Shown piece after piece: positions 44,564-54,546 of a DNA stretch of 64,000 nt. The translations under genes were made by a program, and so were the position numbers. Source of the stretch: Niabella sp. GTDB lineage: Bacteria > Bacteroidota > Bacteroidia > Chitinophagales > Chitinophagaceae. The first letter of the stretch is position 1. Each line of letters starts with the position of its first letter. The stretch lies in assembly GCA_017744715.1 (NCBI GenBank), contig JAGIAT010000006.1:62001-126000 (forward strand), given 5' to 3'. The notes under the pieces were generated by a model. It saw only the letters and a list, made by a program, of their open reading frames with translations, made no database searches and had not been told where the DNA came from.

Positions 44564-45592
44564 ATGAAGTTTTCCCGTTTTACATATTGGATACTTTTTG
44601 CAGCCGGCATGATAAGTGCGCTTTCCTGTAAGCGATTAATCCCCCAGGAAAGGGAAAATATCGGGCTGGAATCGGATATCAATCAAGGCGTTTTTTCGCC
44701 TACACTTGGGCGAACCACAACCTTTATAGATATCTTTTCCAAACAATCGACTACTTATCCGGCTACGTTCAAAATATTAAATTTTCGGAGAAGAAGCGGC
44801 GATGCAGCCCGCGAGCTGGAGACTGTAATACCGGTACTGGTTTGGAAACAGGCATATACCGGAAAAGAAACTTCCCTGGATGAAATTGAACGTAAAAGGG
44901 CCAAAGAAAACCACCAACTGTTTGAAATTGGCGAACGCTCCGGGGATCTGACAATGTGGGCCGAAGCCACTTCCGCAATGTTTCGTTCACAGCCAGACTC
45001 AGGATACCTTTTTGATCTTGAAGTGTCCAACTCCGGAGGACGCCGTTACTTCCAGGCGCTGCAACTCATGCCTATGAAAGAAATTCCTTTTGAGCCTACA
45101 AATATCGACCAGCTTACGGGAATGCCTGTCCGCGAGTTTGTATATCCTTCTGCAGTAAATATGAAGGGAGACAGTACGGGACGCGAGCTTTCTTCTGGCG
45201 ACGTGCGCGTATATATACGAAAAGTGGATGACGGAGGTAAAAACAGCAACAAACTAACCATCCGGTTTCTAGACAGGCATGATCAGTTTATTAATCCGGA
45301 TAAATTTTCCAATACCAATTGGGCAGGCTTGTTGCACGGATTTAACATGGTAAAAAATGCGACCGGTGTAACGTTTGATGTTGCTTATCCAATACCGCTG
45401 GCAAAACTGAGGACCATCTATACTACTGCAAGCGGGGAAATGGCGGCATTGCGTTTTTCCTACCTCAGAACGGTAATCGGAGGGGAAACAAAGGAAAATT
45501 ATCTGGGACTCAATTTCCGGATTTTTGAGCCGGGTAACTGGGAGATTGTTTTCAAGTTTGTAAACGACAATCCGCGCTTTACTAATGACTAA
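44564..45592 (+). CDS. DUF5007-family lipoprotein
   Basis: The 342-residue lipoprotein (lipobox ISALSCKRL) shows the DUF5007 pattern: the N-terminal PQERENIGLESD, the TTTFIDIFSKQSTTYPATFKI strand pair, and the C-terminal NYLGLNFRIFEPGNWEIVFKF. The domain appears in SusC/SusD operons and has no known function; beta-sandwich folds are likely. It is the fourth gene of the locus. Its stop overlaps an in-frame ATG of the next SusC gene at 45585, but the probable start of that gene is at 45618, 25 bases downstream. Confidence 0.8.
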   Translation: MKFSRFTYWILFAAGMISALSCKRLIPQERENIGLESDINQGVFSPTLGRTTTFIDIFSKQSTTYPATFKILNFRRRSGDAARELETVIPVLVWKQAYTGKETSLDEIERKRAKENHQLFEIGERSGDLTMWAEATSAMFRSQPDSGYLFDLEVSNSGGRRYFQALQLMPMKEIPFEPTNIDQLTGMPVREFVYPSAVNMKGDSTGRELSSGDVRVYIRKVDDGGKNSNKLTIRFLDRHDQFINPDKFSNTNWAGLLHGFNMVKNATGVTFDVAYPIPLAKLRTIYTTASGEMAALRFSYLRTVIGGETKENYLGLNFRIFEPGNWEIVFKFVNDNPRFTND

Positions 45593-45617
45593 TTATTCAA
45601 GTGATAAACTAATTCAG

Positions 45618-48600
45618 ATGAGAATATATCGATCCGTTAGATTTATTTTAATGATGCTGGCTCTGGTTGGTGTTGCTCAGGTAACCTGGTCACAGAATAC
45701 CATTACCATAAAAGGGGAGGTAGTGGATGGCACCACCCGGATGAAGCTTTCGGGTGCGACAATTGCATTAACAAAGCAGAATACCATACTTACTCAAACG
45801 GATAGCGCTGGTAACTTTACCATTCGTACCCAATTGGGAACTTCCGTTACCATTACGATGGTTGGATACGAAACGAAGACACACACAATTACAAGGTCGT
45901 CTGAGATTGTAATTGAAATGAAATCAAAGTCAACCAGCGAGCAGGAAGTAGTGGTGCAGGCTTTTTCGCAAAGGAAAAAAGACCTGGCCACAGGTTCTAC
46001 AGTTCGCATCAGTGGTGAAGTGGTACAGTCGGCTCCTGTTTCCAACGTTATGGAATTATTACAGGGCCGGGTAGCAGGCGTAAATATTCAAAACAATACA
46101 GGATCGCCGGGGTCTATTGGTACCATCAACGTACGTGGGGTTTCCACTATTGGCATGAGCAGCAGCGGTTATATCACACCCACGTCTCCGTTGTTTGTGA
46201 TCGACGGGATCCCCGTTGATATCAATAGCAATTACTCCTATGGAACTCAATCCGGGCCGGACAATATTAATCCGCTTTCATTGATTCCTCCGGAAGATAT
46301 TGAATCCTTCGACTTCTTGAAAGACGCTGCGGCGATCTCTCTGTATGGCTCACGTGGAGCCTACGGTGTGGTGATCATTACTACCAAGCGCGGAAGATCC
46401 AAAGTTCCCATTGTTAGTTACCGTGTAGATATGTTCGCCCGGAAACCGCCGTCCTTGTTAAGAACTGTTGGCGGGATGGACGAGCGCCTGATGCGGATCA
46501 ATACAATGCTGAACTATGATACAACCAATCTTGAGATCATTAAAGCCAATATCAATGCTATTTCGATGCTTTCAGATAGCCTGAACCCTTACTATAATAA
46601 CGCTACCGACTGGCAGGGTTATTTTTACCGGACAACACTCAATCACCAACACAACCTGCAGATATCCGGCGGGGACAACACATTTTCATATAAAACCAAT
46701 ATCGGGTACTATAAGGAAAGTGGGATCATTAAAAATACCGATTTCGAACGCTATACCTTAAGCATGCAGGCAGTGTATCAGCCTGTACAGGAATTCCGGC
46801 TGACAGCAAGCATTTTGGGAGGAATGGGTTTTAAGGGCAACGGAAGTGGTGAAGGAGCATTACAGACAGGGGTAGCAAAAGGCGCAAACACTTCGTCTTT
46901 ATTACCCCCGCCATCGTTGTACTCCGGAAACAGCGTTTTGCTGGATGAAGACCGGAAAAATAATATCAACAAGGCCAATCAGATCCAGGGAAATATCAAA
47001 CTGGAATATGAATTTTTAAAAGGCCTCCGGTTAAGCAACGCGTTTAGCTATAACTATAATACCAACAACAATGTGGGCTTTACACCCGCCTGGCTTTCAG
47101 GGAACTCTTCTTACCTGAATATGCTGGATGATAAGAATACAGAAGCTTACAACCTTGCCCAGTTACAGTATACGAAAGAAATTGGGGATCATACCTTCAA
47201 TGCATCTGCTTTTAACGAGTTGAGGTCTACGAAGTTCCGCGCAGAGGCCTTAAAAATAGGAGGCTTTGCAAATGATCAGTTACAGGGCCCGCTCGGAAGT
47301 TACTGGATGCTAAGCTCCGGAGGTACTTATGATGACCCGAATATTGCCGTTATAAAGGATGAACGCTCGGTAGCTTTTGGGGGGCTGTTAAGCTACAATT
47401 ACAAAAGAAAATACGTATTGGACTTCCAGTACCGTACCGATGTAACCTCAGTTAACGGTCCGGCCTCCGGCTATTCCCATAGCCCTGGAGTATCTGCCCG
47501 ATGGAACTTCCGCAGGGAAAAATGGATGGAGAATGTAAACTGGCTCAATGAGGGTTCTATCCGTGGTAGCTGGGGAAAATCAATTATCCCCGTGGGTAAT
47601 ATTTTTGATGTATATGGAAAGTATACGGTGGGCGGTTATTACAATAATAATCCAACTGTTCATTTCGACTTCGGAAGCGTGCCTAACGTGGACTTTGTAC
47701 CGCAGGTTACAACAACAACCAACTTTGGGCTGGATCTGTCCATGTTTAATAATAAATTAAATGTTACCCTTGAGGGGTACTATAAAACCACAGACAACCA
47801 GGTAGTGGAAACACCGCTCACTTCTTCTACAGCGTTTGGCAAGTATAAGGTAAACGGAGCATCGGTGGTAAACCGGGGGGTAGAGTTTACCGTTAATACT
47901 ACTTTATATCAGCGCAATGATTGGAAGGCCTTCCTGAATTTTAACTTCTCCTACGATAAAGGAACGCTTGTTGCGTTACCCGGAGGACTGAGAGAACAAA
48001 CGCAATTCAGGAGTGATGCCAATATTAGTGTTCCTGTTGTACAACGCGTAGGACGGAATCAGTTTACCAACCTGATGTTAATTAATAATGGAGTGTACGC
48101 CACAATAAATGACGTTCCGGTAAATCCCCGTACCGGCCTGCGCCTGCAGTATGGTAACACCGGTAACTACTTTTTTAACGCAGGGGATCCGATCTGGGTA
48201 GATGTAAATGGCGACTACATTATTGATGATAACGATTTTATTCCGGTAGGAAATCCGGTTCCGTTGTTTATTTCCGGGTTTAACCCATCCATTCAGTACA
48301 GGAACTTTTTCCTGGATATTAGTGTTAATGCTACACTAAAGCGTGATATCATTAACCTGGTGCTGGCCAATCGTTTAGCTGCATATACAAATCCGGCCAC
48401 TTCATCGGCGTATCAGCCTATTGATAATCTGAATTACTGGAAACCAATAAACGGAAGTCTGGACAATGGCACAGTGGGAGCTATTTATCCCAATCCCTTT
48501 GATTACATCCGGGCAAATGCGATGGGAACCCTTCGGTCAAACCAAACCTTGTTTATGGAAGATGGATCGTATGTGAAAATAAACGTGGTATCGCTGCGTT

Positions 48601-48794
48601 ACCGGGTAAATCGTCAGTTGATTGCGCGATATGGTATGACGCAGCTGGAGTTAAAAGCCAGTATCAATAATGTTTATACTTTTTCCAAATACAGTGGAAT
48701 TAATCCTGAGAATGTTTCCAGCTTAGGCCGGGACGTTTCAGGTGGCTATCCTACAGCAAGGGGATATTCCCTCGGCTTAAGTGTACAATTCTAA
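45618..48794 (+). CDS. SusC/RagA TonB-dependent transporter (second of the M60 locus)
   Basis: From ATG 45618 the protein has 1058 residues, with signal peptide MRIYRSVRFILMMLALVGVA and cleavage near WSQNT. A CarboxypepD_reg-like beta-sandwich (about 25-115: ITIKGEVVDGTTRMKLSGAT, SVTITMVGYETKTH) follows. Next come the plug (VMELLQGRVAGVNIQNNTG, PLFVIDGIPVD, EDIESFDFLKDAAAISLYG) and the barrel, ending SLGLSVQF. No STN domain. The upstream ATG at 45585 would put 11 polar residues before the signal peptide. It forms a pair with the SusD gene 12 bases downstream. Confidence 0.95.
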   Translation: MRIYRSVRFILMMLALVGVAQVTWSQNTITIKGEVVDGTTRMKLSGATIALTKQNTILTQTDSAGNFTIRTQLGTSVTITMVGYETKTHTITRSSEIVIEMKSKSTSEQEVVVQAFSQRKKDLATGSTVRISGEVVQSAPVSNVMELLQGRVAGVNIQNNTGSPGSIGTINVRGVSTIGMSSSGYITPTSPLFVIDGIPVDINSNYSYGTQSGPDNINPLSLIPPEDIESFDFLKDAAAISLYGSRGAYGVVIITTKRGRSKVPIVSYRVDMFARKPPSLLRTVGGMDERLMRINTMLNYDTTNLEIIKANINAISMLSDSLNPYYNNATDWQGYFYRTTLNHQHNLQISGGDNTFSYKTNIGYYKESGIIKNTDFERYTLSMQAVYQPVQEFRLTASILGGMGFKGNGSGEGALQTGVAKGANTSSLLPPPSLYSGNSVLLDEDRKNNINKANQIQGNIKLEYEFLKGLRLSNAFSYNYNTNNNVGFTPAWLSGNSSYLNMLDDKNTEAYNLAQLQYTKEIGDHTFNASAFNELRSTKFRAEALKIGGFANDQLQGPLGSYWMLSSGGTYDDPNIAVIKDERSVAFGGLLSYNYKRKYVLDFQYRTDVTSVNGPASGYSHSPGVSARWNFRREKWMENVNWLNEGSIRGSWGKSIIPVGNIFDVYGKYTVGGYYNNNPTVHFDFGSVPNVDFVPQVTTTTNFGLDLSMFNNKLNVTLEGYYKTTDNQVVETPLTSSTAFGKYKVNGASVVNRGVEFTVNTTLYQRNDWKAFLNFNFSYDKGTLVALPGGLREQTQFRSDANISVPVVQRVGRNQFTNLMLINNGVYATINDVPVNPRTGLRLQYGNTGNYFFNAGDPIWVDVNGDYIIDDNDFIPVGNPVPLFISGFNPSIQYRNFFLDISVNATLKRDIINLVLANRLAAYTNPATSSAYQPIDNLNYWKPINGSLDNGTVGAIYPNPFDYIRANAMGTLRSNQTLFMEDGSYVKINVVSLRYRVNRQLIARYGMTQLELKASINNVYTFSKYSGINPENVSSLGRDVSGGYPTARGYSLGLSVQF

Positions 48795-48806
48795 ATTAAC
48801 AAAATT

Positions 48807-50351
48807 ATGAAGCAATATTTTTCGTACATACTGCGCCTGCTGATTGTTGTTACACTGCTTACAGGCTGTAAAAAGTTTTTGAATATCGACCCTCCGAGTA
48901 ACTTATCCGGAAATAACTTCTGGAGAACAAAAGCCGATGTGGAGGCATTTACCAATGGTAACTATGAGCTGCTTAGAGAAAGTGTTACGCGCCCTGATCT
49001 GACTGCTCCGGCCGGCACCAACGAATTTCCATATTTTCTGTTTGTAGGAGATCTGCGGGGAGCGCCTGTTATCAGGAATACCAATTGGGACCGGATCTAT
49101 ATCGATTGGCTAAAAAACAACGACCTGCGTGCCTTTTTTTCAGACCCCAATGGATACTGGCAGTTCACTATCTGGAAAATGTACCGCTTTGCGATCTGGG
49201 ATCAGTTTTACAAAGTAATTGGTTCTGCTAATATTGCCGTTGACCGGATCCCCGATGTGGTTGACCCGGGTATGACGGATGCAGCAAAAAAGCAGTATAT
49301 AGCTGAAGCGGTATTTTTGAGGAACTTTGTCTACTTCTTAATGGTGCGCCAGTGGGGGGATGTAATTTACTATACGAATCCATACAATACAAAACCGATG
49401 CCCAGAACCAATATGGTTCAGGTATTGAAAAGTTGTGTGGCAGACATGGATGCCGTTTACAAGAATCTTCCCTGGACTTATGAAAACCCGGTGTATGTGG
49501 CTGTAAGGGCTATGAGGGGTTCTGCATTGGCACTGCTGATGCACATGAATATGTGGCTGGCTGCTTTTGATCAGGCACATGCGCGGGATTACTATCAGGA
49601 AGTGGTAAAATATGGTAAGGAACTGGTGGAACAAAATGAGGGCAATTACCAATTGCTACCTCTTTCCCGCACATCGGAGATCTTTAAAGGACGTTCCAAG
49701 GAAGGGTTGTTTGAGATTCCTCAGAATAAGAATTATAATGAATCGTTTGGCTGGGGTACCTATTATGATCATACTAAAAAGCCCATACAAAACCTGACCA
49801 GTCAGTCGTATCCGTATATTTTTTATACCAAGAAATTCATGGAGGATATATATCCACAGAATGTTACCGATAACCGGAAATCCATTTGGTATGATGCAGG
49901 AACGTTATACAACGAAAACTATACTTTCTATATCAAAAAGTTTTTGATCAGTGTAGATGAAAACAGCCCGGATAACGCAGCATTTGATGCCAGTCAGACG
50001 GTATTCCGTTATTCAGATGCCATTCTTCTTTATGGAGAAGCGCTTGCGGAATTGGGAGAGGATAATGAAGCAATCCGCATAACCGGACTGGTACGCACCC
50101 GCGCAGGCGCACCTGCATTGGATGGTGCCGGGCAAAAATTGAAGGACCAGATCTATTTGGAGCGGTGCCGGGAACTGATGGGCGAAGGTCATTGGTGGTT
50201 TGACCTTGTAAGAACAAAACGGATCTTGAATAACCCGTATGGTTATACTGCTACACTTTCGCAGTTTTTGAACGGCTGCTGGACCTGGCCTATCAACAAA
50301 GATGCGGGGCTTAACAATCCTTATCTGACATTAAATACCTATTGGCAATAA
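48807..50351 (+). CDS. SusD/RagB nutrient-binding lipoprotein (second of the M60 locus)
   Basis: The 514-residue lipoprotein has lipobox LLTGCKKFL, then NIDPPSNLSGNNFWRTKADVEAF. It has the SusD helices AEAVFLRNFVYFLMVRQWGDVIYY and the RagB C-terminus with YSDAILLYGEALAELG, VRTRAGAPALD and YLERCRELMGEGHWWFDLVRT. It is the partner of the preceding SusC. The two SusC/SusD pairs of this locus are clearly diverged from each other, which suggests two ligands, or two sizes of the same ligand. Confidence 0.96.
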   Translation: MKQYFSYILRLLIVVTLLTGCKKFLNIDPPSNLSGNNFWRTKADVEAFTNGNYELLRESVTRPDLTAPAGTNEFPYFLFVGDLRGAPVIRNTNWDRIYIDWLKNNDLRAFFSDPNGYWQFTIWKMYRFAIWDQFYKVIGSANIAVDRIPDVVDPGMTDAAKKQYIAEAVFLRNFVYFLMVRQWGDVIYYTNPYNTKPMPRTNMVQVLKSCVADMDAVYKNLPWTYENPVYVAVRAMRGSALALLMHMNMWLAAFDQAHARDYYQEVVKYGKELVEQNEGNYQLLPLSRTSEIFKGRSKEGLFEIPQNKNYNESFGWGTYYDHTKKPIQNLTSQSYPYIFYTKKFMEDIYPQNVTDNRKSIWYDAGTLYNENYTFYIKKFLISVDENSPDNAAFDASQTVFRYSDAILLYGEALAELGEDNEAIRITGLVRTRAGAPALDGAGQKLKDQIYLERCRELMGEGHWWFDLVRTKRILNNPYGYTATLSQFLNGCWTWPINKDAGLNNPYLTLNTYWQ

Positions 50352-50361
50352 ATTATATTAA

Positions 50362-51102
50362 ATGATGAATAAAAATTTAATAAGGCTGGCCGTATTCTTT
50401 TCATTGCTGCTAACCATCGCTTGCGGTAAAAAGGATTACTTTCAGGATACCGGTACGCATGCCGGCTCCTTTAACGGAACGGCACTTCAATATCTTGAAT
50501 CCAAGCCCGAATATTTTGATTCGCTGGTTAAAGTAATAAAGCTGGCCGGCATGGAGCAGCAATTGAGCGCCAACAACATTACGTTCTTTGCACCGGCAGA
50601 TTCTTCCATCCGTTCCGCAATCAGAAAAGCCAATGAGTTGCTGGATCGTATTGGAAAGCCAAGAATTACGAAGCTGACAGATATTGCTCCCGGAGTATGG
50701 AAAAAACATCTTTCCAAATACCTGTTCAAATTCTCAAAATCGTTAAATGATTTTAGTCAGATCGATTTTTCCAATATCAATACCTATTCCGGGCAAATGT
50801 ACGAGTCGGTAAGCGGTATATCCATGAATATAGGCGCAGTATATCTGGATATACAGTTGCCGCGCAAAGACAATCCAAATGAGTATAATGTTATCAAATA
50901 TGCGGGAGCTCGTATTCTTACAATTTCCTACCTGACCAGTCCGTTTACACCACGGGATGTGGGAACCTGGCGTACGGCAAACATTTCTTCTGTGAATATC
51001 AAACCTACTAACGGGTATGTACATTTGATAAGAATCGTGGGGCATGATTTCGGTTTTTCCGATACAGAATTCTCAAACGATGTGGCTTATTTTAACAACT
51101 AA
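50362..51102 (+). CDS. Fasciclin-domain lipoprotein (second copy)
   Basis: The 246-residue lipoprotein (lipobox LLTIACGKK) has a FAS1-type domain with ITFFAPADSSIRSAI and YLESKPEYFDSLVKVIKLAG, corresponding to the first copy at 43850. A closing motif HDFGFSDTEF is shared in position with that copy. The two fasciclin proteins each follow a SusC/SusD pair, so each may belong to its own transporter complex. No catalytic feature is present. Confidence 0.86.
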   Translation: MMNKNLIRLAVFFSLLLTIACGKKDYFQDTGTHAGSFNGTALQYLESKPEYFDSLVKVIKLAGMEQQLSANNITFFAPADSSIRSAIRKANELLDRIGKPRITKLTDIAPGVWKKHLSKYLFKFSKSLNDFSQIDFSNINTYSGQMYESVSGISMNIGAVYLDIQLPRKDNPNEYNVIKYAGARILTISYLTSPFTPRDVGTWRTANISSVNIKPTNGYVHLIRIVGHDFGFSDTEFSNDVAYFNN

Positions 51103-51122
51103 CAACCAGAAAACAGATAAAA

Positions 51123-52742
51123 ATGAGATTCAGACAGATACATTTCCTGGTTCTATTTGCTGCACTAACTGCCGGGTCCTGCAAAAAGGATGTAAAACTG
51201 GGCGACCCTCCCTATCCGGAGGGTGTGCAACCGGCTTATAAATTTGGTACAGATCGTCCTGTGCCGGCGCGCGCCAACGCGGGGGCTGAAGTTACCTATC
51301 AGATTGCCGGGCTAAAGGGAAAAGAAGGCAAGTTTAAATTTTTCGTCAGTAATGTAGAGGCGGAGATTGTGAGGGTAACAGAGAGCGCCGTTACAATTAA
51401 AGTACCGGCAACGGCCATTTCGGGTAACGCATCAATCCTGATTGACGGAAGCTATTTTTATGGACCGGCACTGACAATTTTTGGTGATGTGGAAATTGAT
51501 CCGAACTTTTCAACCTCAGGCTCCAGATCCAATGGGCAGCTGTTTGGACTGGCACCTATAAATAATAATAACTATTATCTGTATGGAACGTTTACCAATT
51601 TTGCCGGTGTAGGTACTACACAGGTGCCTTTACGGGGAATCGTTTCCGTAAATGCGAATGGGGCGATCGGTTCAGCGGGCAACCTGCTTCTTAGTGCTGC
51701 TATCCAGGGCAACGTTAATGAATTCAAAAGAATAAGCTCCGGTGAATATATTATCGGAGGAGGCTTTTCCGCTTTTGATACGATTAACAATGTAAACGGA
51801 TTGGTAAGGATTTCGGCCTCCGGTGCGATACAGACAAAAGTTGTTGAAGTGGTGAATCCCGATCCCATCAACGATCCTTCCGCCGGAAAGGATACTGTTT
51901 CTGCATTAAATGCAGGTGTGAGCGGAGGTGAGGTACTACGCGTGTTTGAAACCGATGATCAAAAACTGATTGTACTGGGAAATTTTACGGGATATGTATC
52001 TATTTTTTATGACAATTCTACTAAATCGAGTCCCTATTATGATAATATTCTGGCGCCCGGTGCTTTTAAAATAAGTCCGGACGGTTCTTATGATTCTACG
52101 TTCAATTATGATTTTGCCGCCAAGAGAGGAAGAACTGGTCCTAACGGGAAAATTTTGGATGCTGTTCAATTGCCGGGAGGAGACGTTTTAATGGTGGGAA
52201 ATTTTACAACTTACAATGGCGTTGCGGCTAACCGTATTGTACGCCTTGGGGTAAATGATGGAAAAGTAAATACCACCTTTAGCGGGTTGGGTGGTGCAGA
52301 CGGAATTATCAACACCGTTAAATACAATACAACAACCGGTAAAATTATGCTGGCAGGCACATTTACCAGATACAATAATACACCGGTTAATGGAGTAGTA
52401 ATGATCAATCCCGATGGAACGATTGATAACAGCTTTAAATTTAAAGCCACAGAAGGCGGCATCGTGAATTTTGCAACGCAGATCAATCACCACAACTTCA
52501 TTATCGTTTCCGGAAGTTTTACACATTATGGAGGGCAGCCCCGACCCGGGTTGGCTATTTTAAATCCTAACGGCGATCTGGCGGCAGGCTTTAACAATTT
52601 CGGATTGTTCAGAGGCGCTGTTAACAATATTCTGGAAATTCCATCCGCTAGTGGATTGCCCTCCCTGCTATTCACGGGTCTTTTTGACCGGTTTGATAAT
52701 ATTGAAGTGGGCAACTTTTTGAAACTGAATTTTAAAAATTAA
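51123..52742 (+). CDS. DUF5008 / beta-propeller-like (delta-60 repeat) lipoprotein
   Basis: The 539-residue lipoprotein (lipobox TAGSCKKDV) starts with a DUF5008/IPT-like domain (about 25-125: PPYPEGVQPAYKF, ANAGAEVTYQIAGLKG, SAVTIKVPATAISGNASI). From about 130 on it has repeated units of about 50 residues of the type GGxF-(x)-NG-(x)-I-R-L-(x)-G-(x)-D-(x)-F: for example GNFTTYNGVAANRIVRL, GTFTRYNNTPVNGVVMI and GSFTHYGGQPRPGLAIL. These are delta-60-type repeats expected to fold as a beta-propeller. Binding of a ligand at the surface is the most likely role. Confidence 0.84.
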   Translation: MRFRQIHFLVLFAALTAGSCKKDVKLGDPPYPEGVQPAYKFGTDRPVPARANAGAEVTYQIAGLKGKEGKFKFFVSNVEAEIVRVTESAVTIKVPATAISGNASILIDGSYFYGPALTIFGDVEIDPNFSTSGSRSNGQLFGLAPINNNNYYLYGTFTNFAGVGTTQVPLRGIVSVNANGAIGSAGNLLLSAAIQGNVNEFKRISSGEYIIGGGFSAFDTINNVNGLVRISASGAIQTKVVEVVNPDPINDPSAGKDTVSALNAGVSGGEVLRVFETDDQKLIVLGNFTGYVSIFYDNSTKSSPYYDNILAPGAFKISPDGSYDSTFNYDFAAKRGRTGPNGKILDAVQLPGGDVLMVGNFTTYNGVAANRIVRLGVNDGKVNTTFSGLGGADGIINTVKYNTTTGKIMLAGTFTRYNNTPVNGVVMINPDGTIDNSFKFKATEGGIVNFATQINHHNFIIVSGSFTHYGGQPRPGLAILNPNGDLAAGFNNFGLFRGAVNNILEIPSASGLPSLLFTGLFDRFDNIEVGNFLKLNFKN

Positions 52743-52749
52743 CAGAACA

Positions 52750-54531
52750 ATGAATTTACGTAAAGCGATATTGACGATAAGTTTTGGAATCTCATGTTGC
52801 GTCCTGATATTGGGCTGTAATAAAACTTTTGAAAGCAAACTGGAGAGCGCCCAGGAAAATAATCCTCCGGAACAGCGGGTTAATAAGGTACTGTTTCTGA
52901 TGATTGACGGATTGGTGGGCACTGAAATGAAAAAAATAAATGCCCCAACCATCTCTTCGATGGTGAACAATGCAATCTATTCCTATAACAGTATTAATAG
53001 TGTAAATAACGACAGCATCACCAATGAAAATGGTTGGGCCACATTATTAACAGGTGTAAACAGCAGCAAACATCAGGTTATAAACAACCTTACAGATCCA
53101 AACAATTTGACGGCTTACCCAGCACTGCTCACAAGAGTGAAGGCGGCTAATGCGGGTATTAAGTCTGTAAGCATAACCACCAATCAGGCACTTAATGATG
53201 TGCTGCTGCGCGATGCCGATGAGAAATATGTATTTGCTGCTAATGATGAGCAGGCCAGCACAAAGGTTAAAGATGTTTTAGGACAAAGCACTGCCGGACT
53301 TGTGATGGTGCAATTGGGAGGCGTGGATGCTGCTGGTAAACAATATGGCTTTTCTTCAGGCGTAAGCCAATATGTGCAGGCAGTAACAAAAGTAGACGGT
53401 TACATCAGTCAGTTTCTGAACGCTTTAAGAAACAGAGGAAATTACAATAATGAGAACTGGCTGGTGGTTGTAGCTTCTAATAAGGGCAGCAATCAACGGT
53501 ATTATCCTGTATCAGGAGGGTGGAATGCTTTCGATGACGCAATGCATAATAATTTTATAGTATTTTATAACCCTCGTTTTTTAACCAGCCCAAGTTCAAG
53601 ACCTGTTGGTATTTTACCCTATAGCGGGGAAACTCCCTCCTATACGATAGCGGGAACGCAGCCAGCTAATAACGGGGGATATGTACCGGATGCGAAGTTA
53701 GGTACGTTGATGGATTTTGGACCAGGCAGCGAATTTACAATGCAGTGTAAAATCAAAGTACCGGCGGCAACGACACGGTCCTATCCTTCTTTTCTGGGGA
53801 AGCGTGCAACTTTTAATACCGGAGCAGGCAATGAGGGCTTTTTGTTTTTCCTTGAAGGCGCTTATTGGGGCATGAACACAAATGGGGGGGGCAGCAATAT
53901 GCAGTCGCTGGGTACCGATATCAATGATGGCAAATGGCACACGTTAACAGGAGTAGTACGTAATGAGCCGGATGGTGTACGACGGGTGGTGGCCTACACG
54001 GATGGTGCCAGAACTACCAAGGCGACTAATACCGTAGCATCCACTGTAAATTTCACCAGCAACGCGGATTTTACAGTGGGTTGGAGAGATGGCGGCGGGG
54101 GAAGCCAGCTTACAGGAGTAAATATTACCGATATAAGAGTTTACAATGTGGCGCTTTCAGAGGCATATATCGGTTCTAACTTTTGTAAAACAGACGTTTC
54201 GCTTCCGGATCCATACGCTGCCAACCTAGTAGGTTTTTGGCCCAATACCGCTATTTGGAACCTGATTCAAAATGGAAGCCCCGTTTGGGCCTCTCCGGAT
54301 TTTACAGGAAATGGAAATCATATGATTCAAAAGAGCGGCGCTGCTACTGTTTCGTTTTATGAAACTTCCAATTTGGTTTGCCCACCTGTGTCTGCTGCAA
54401 TGTATGCCGCAGTACCAAACAGTGTAGACGTAGCCGCACAGGTTTTTGCCTGGCTGGGTATTTCACCCGGGTCTGGCTGGGGGCTTGACGGAAAAGGCTG
54501 GACACCAAAATATATTGACGTAGAGAATTAA
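52750..54531 (+). CDS. Lipoprotein with degenerate alkaline-phosphatase-fold domain and LamG domain (first copy)
   Basis: The 593-residue lipoprotein (lipobox CVLILGC, Cys23) has an N-terminal type I phosphodiesterase/alkaline phosphatase-like domain (about 45-280). It keeps the first metal-site Asp53 (LMIDGLVGTEM), but at the nucleophile segment it reads TNENGWATLLTG. The DxxGH site is DAAGKQYG, and the SDHG site is SNKG (243-246). The catalytic and metal residues are therefore lost. A LamG-like jellyroll follows (about 310-480), then a C-terminal region ending WLGISPGSGWGLDGKGW (DUF4983-like, by appearance). I infer a binding pseudoenzyme. A paralogue lies at 56584. Confidence 0.8.
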   Translation: MNLRKAILTISFGISCCVLILGCNKTFESKLESAQENNPPEQRVNKVLFLMIDGLVGTEMKKINAPTISSMVNNAIYSYNSINSVNNDSITNENGWATLLTGVNSSKHQVINNLTDPNNLTAYPALLTRVKAANAGIKSVSITTNQALNDVLLRDADEKYVFAANDEQASTKVKDVLGQSTAGLVMVQLGGVDAAGKQYGFSSGVSQYVQAVTKVDGYISQFLNALRNRGNYNNENWLVVVASNKGSNQRYYPVSGGWNAFDDAMHNNFIVFYNPRFLTSPSSRPVGILPYSGETPSYTIAGTQPANNGGYVPDAKLGTLMDFGPGSEFTMQCKIKVPAATTRSYPSFLGKRATFNTGAGNEGFLFFLEGAYWGMNTNGGGSNMQSLGTDINDGKWHTLTGVVRNEPDGVRRVVAYTDGARTTKATNTVASTVNFTSNADFTVGWRDGGGGSQLTGVNITDIRVYNVALSEAYIGSNFCKTDVSLPDPYAANLVGFWPNTAIWNLIQNGSPVWASPDFTGNGNHMIQKSGAATVSFYETSNLVCPPVSAAMYAAVPNSVDVAAQVFAWLGISPGSGWGLDGKGWTPKYIDVEN

Positions 54532-54546
54532 TAAATCATATATAAT

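Noticed and set aside
45585..45617. Start of the second SusC at an ATG overlapping the DUF5007 stop codon
   Set aside because: It would put 11 polar residues in front of a well-formed signal peptide that begins at 45618.
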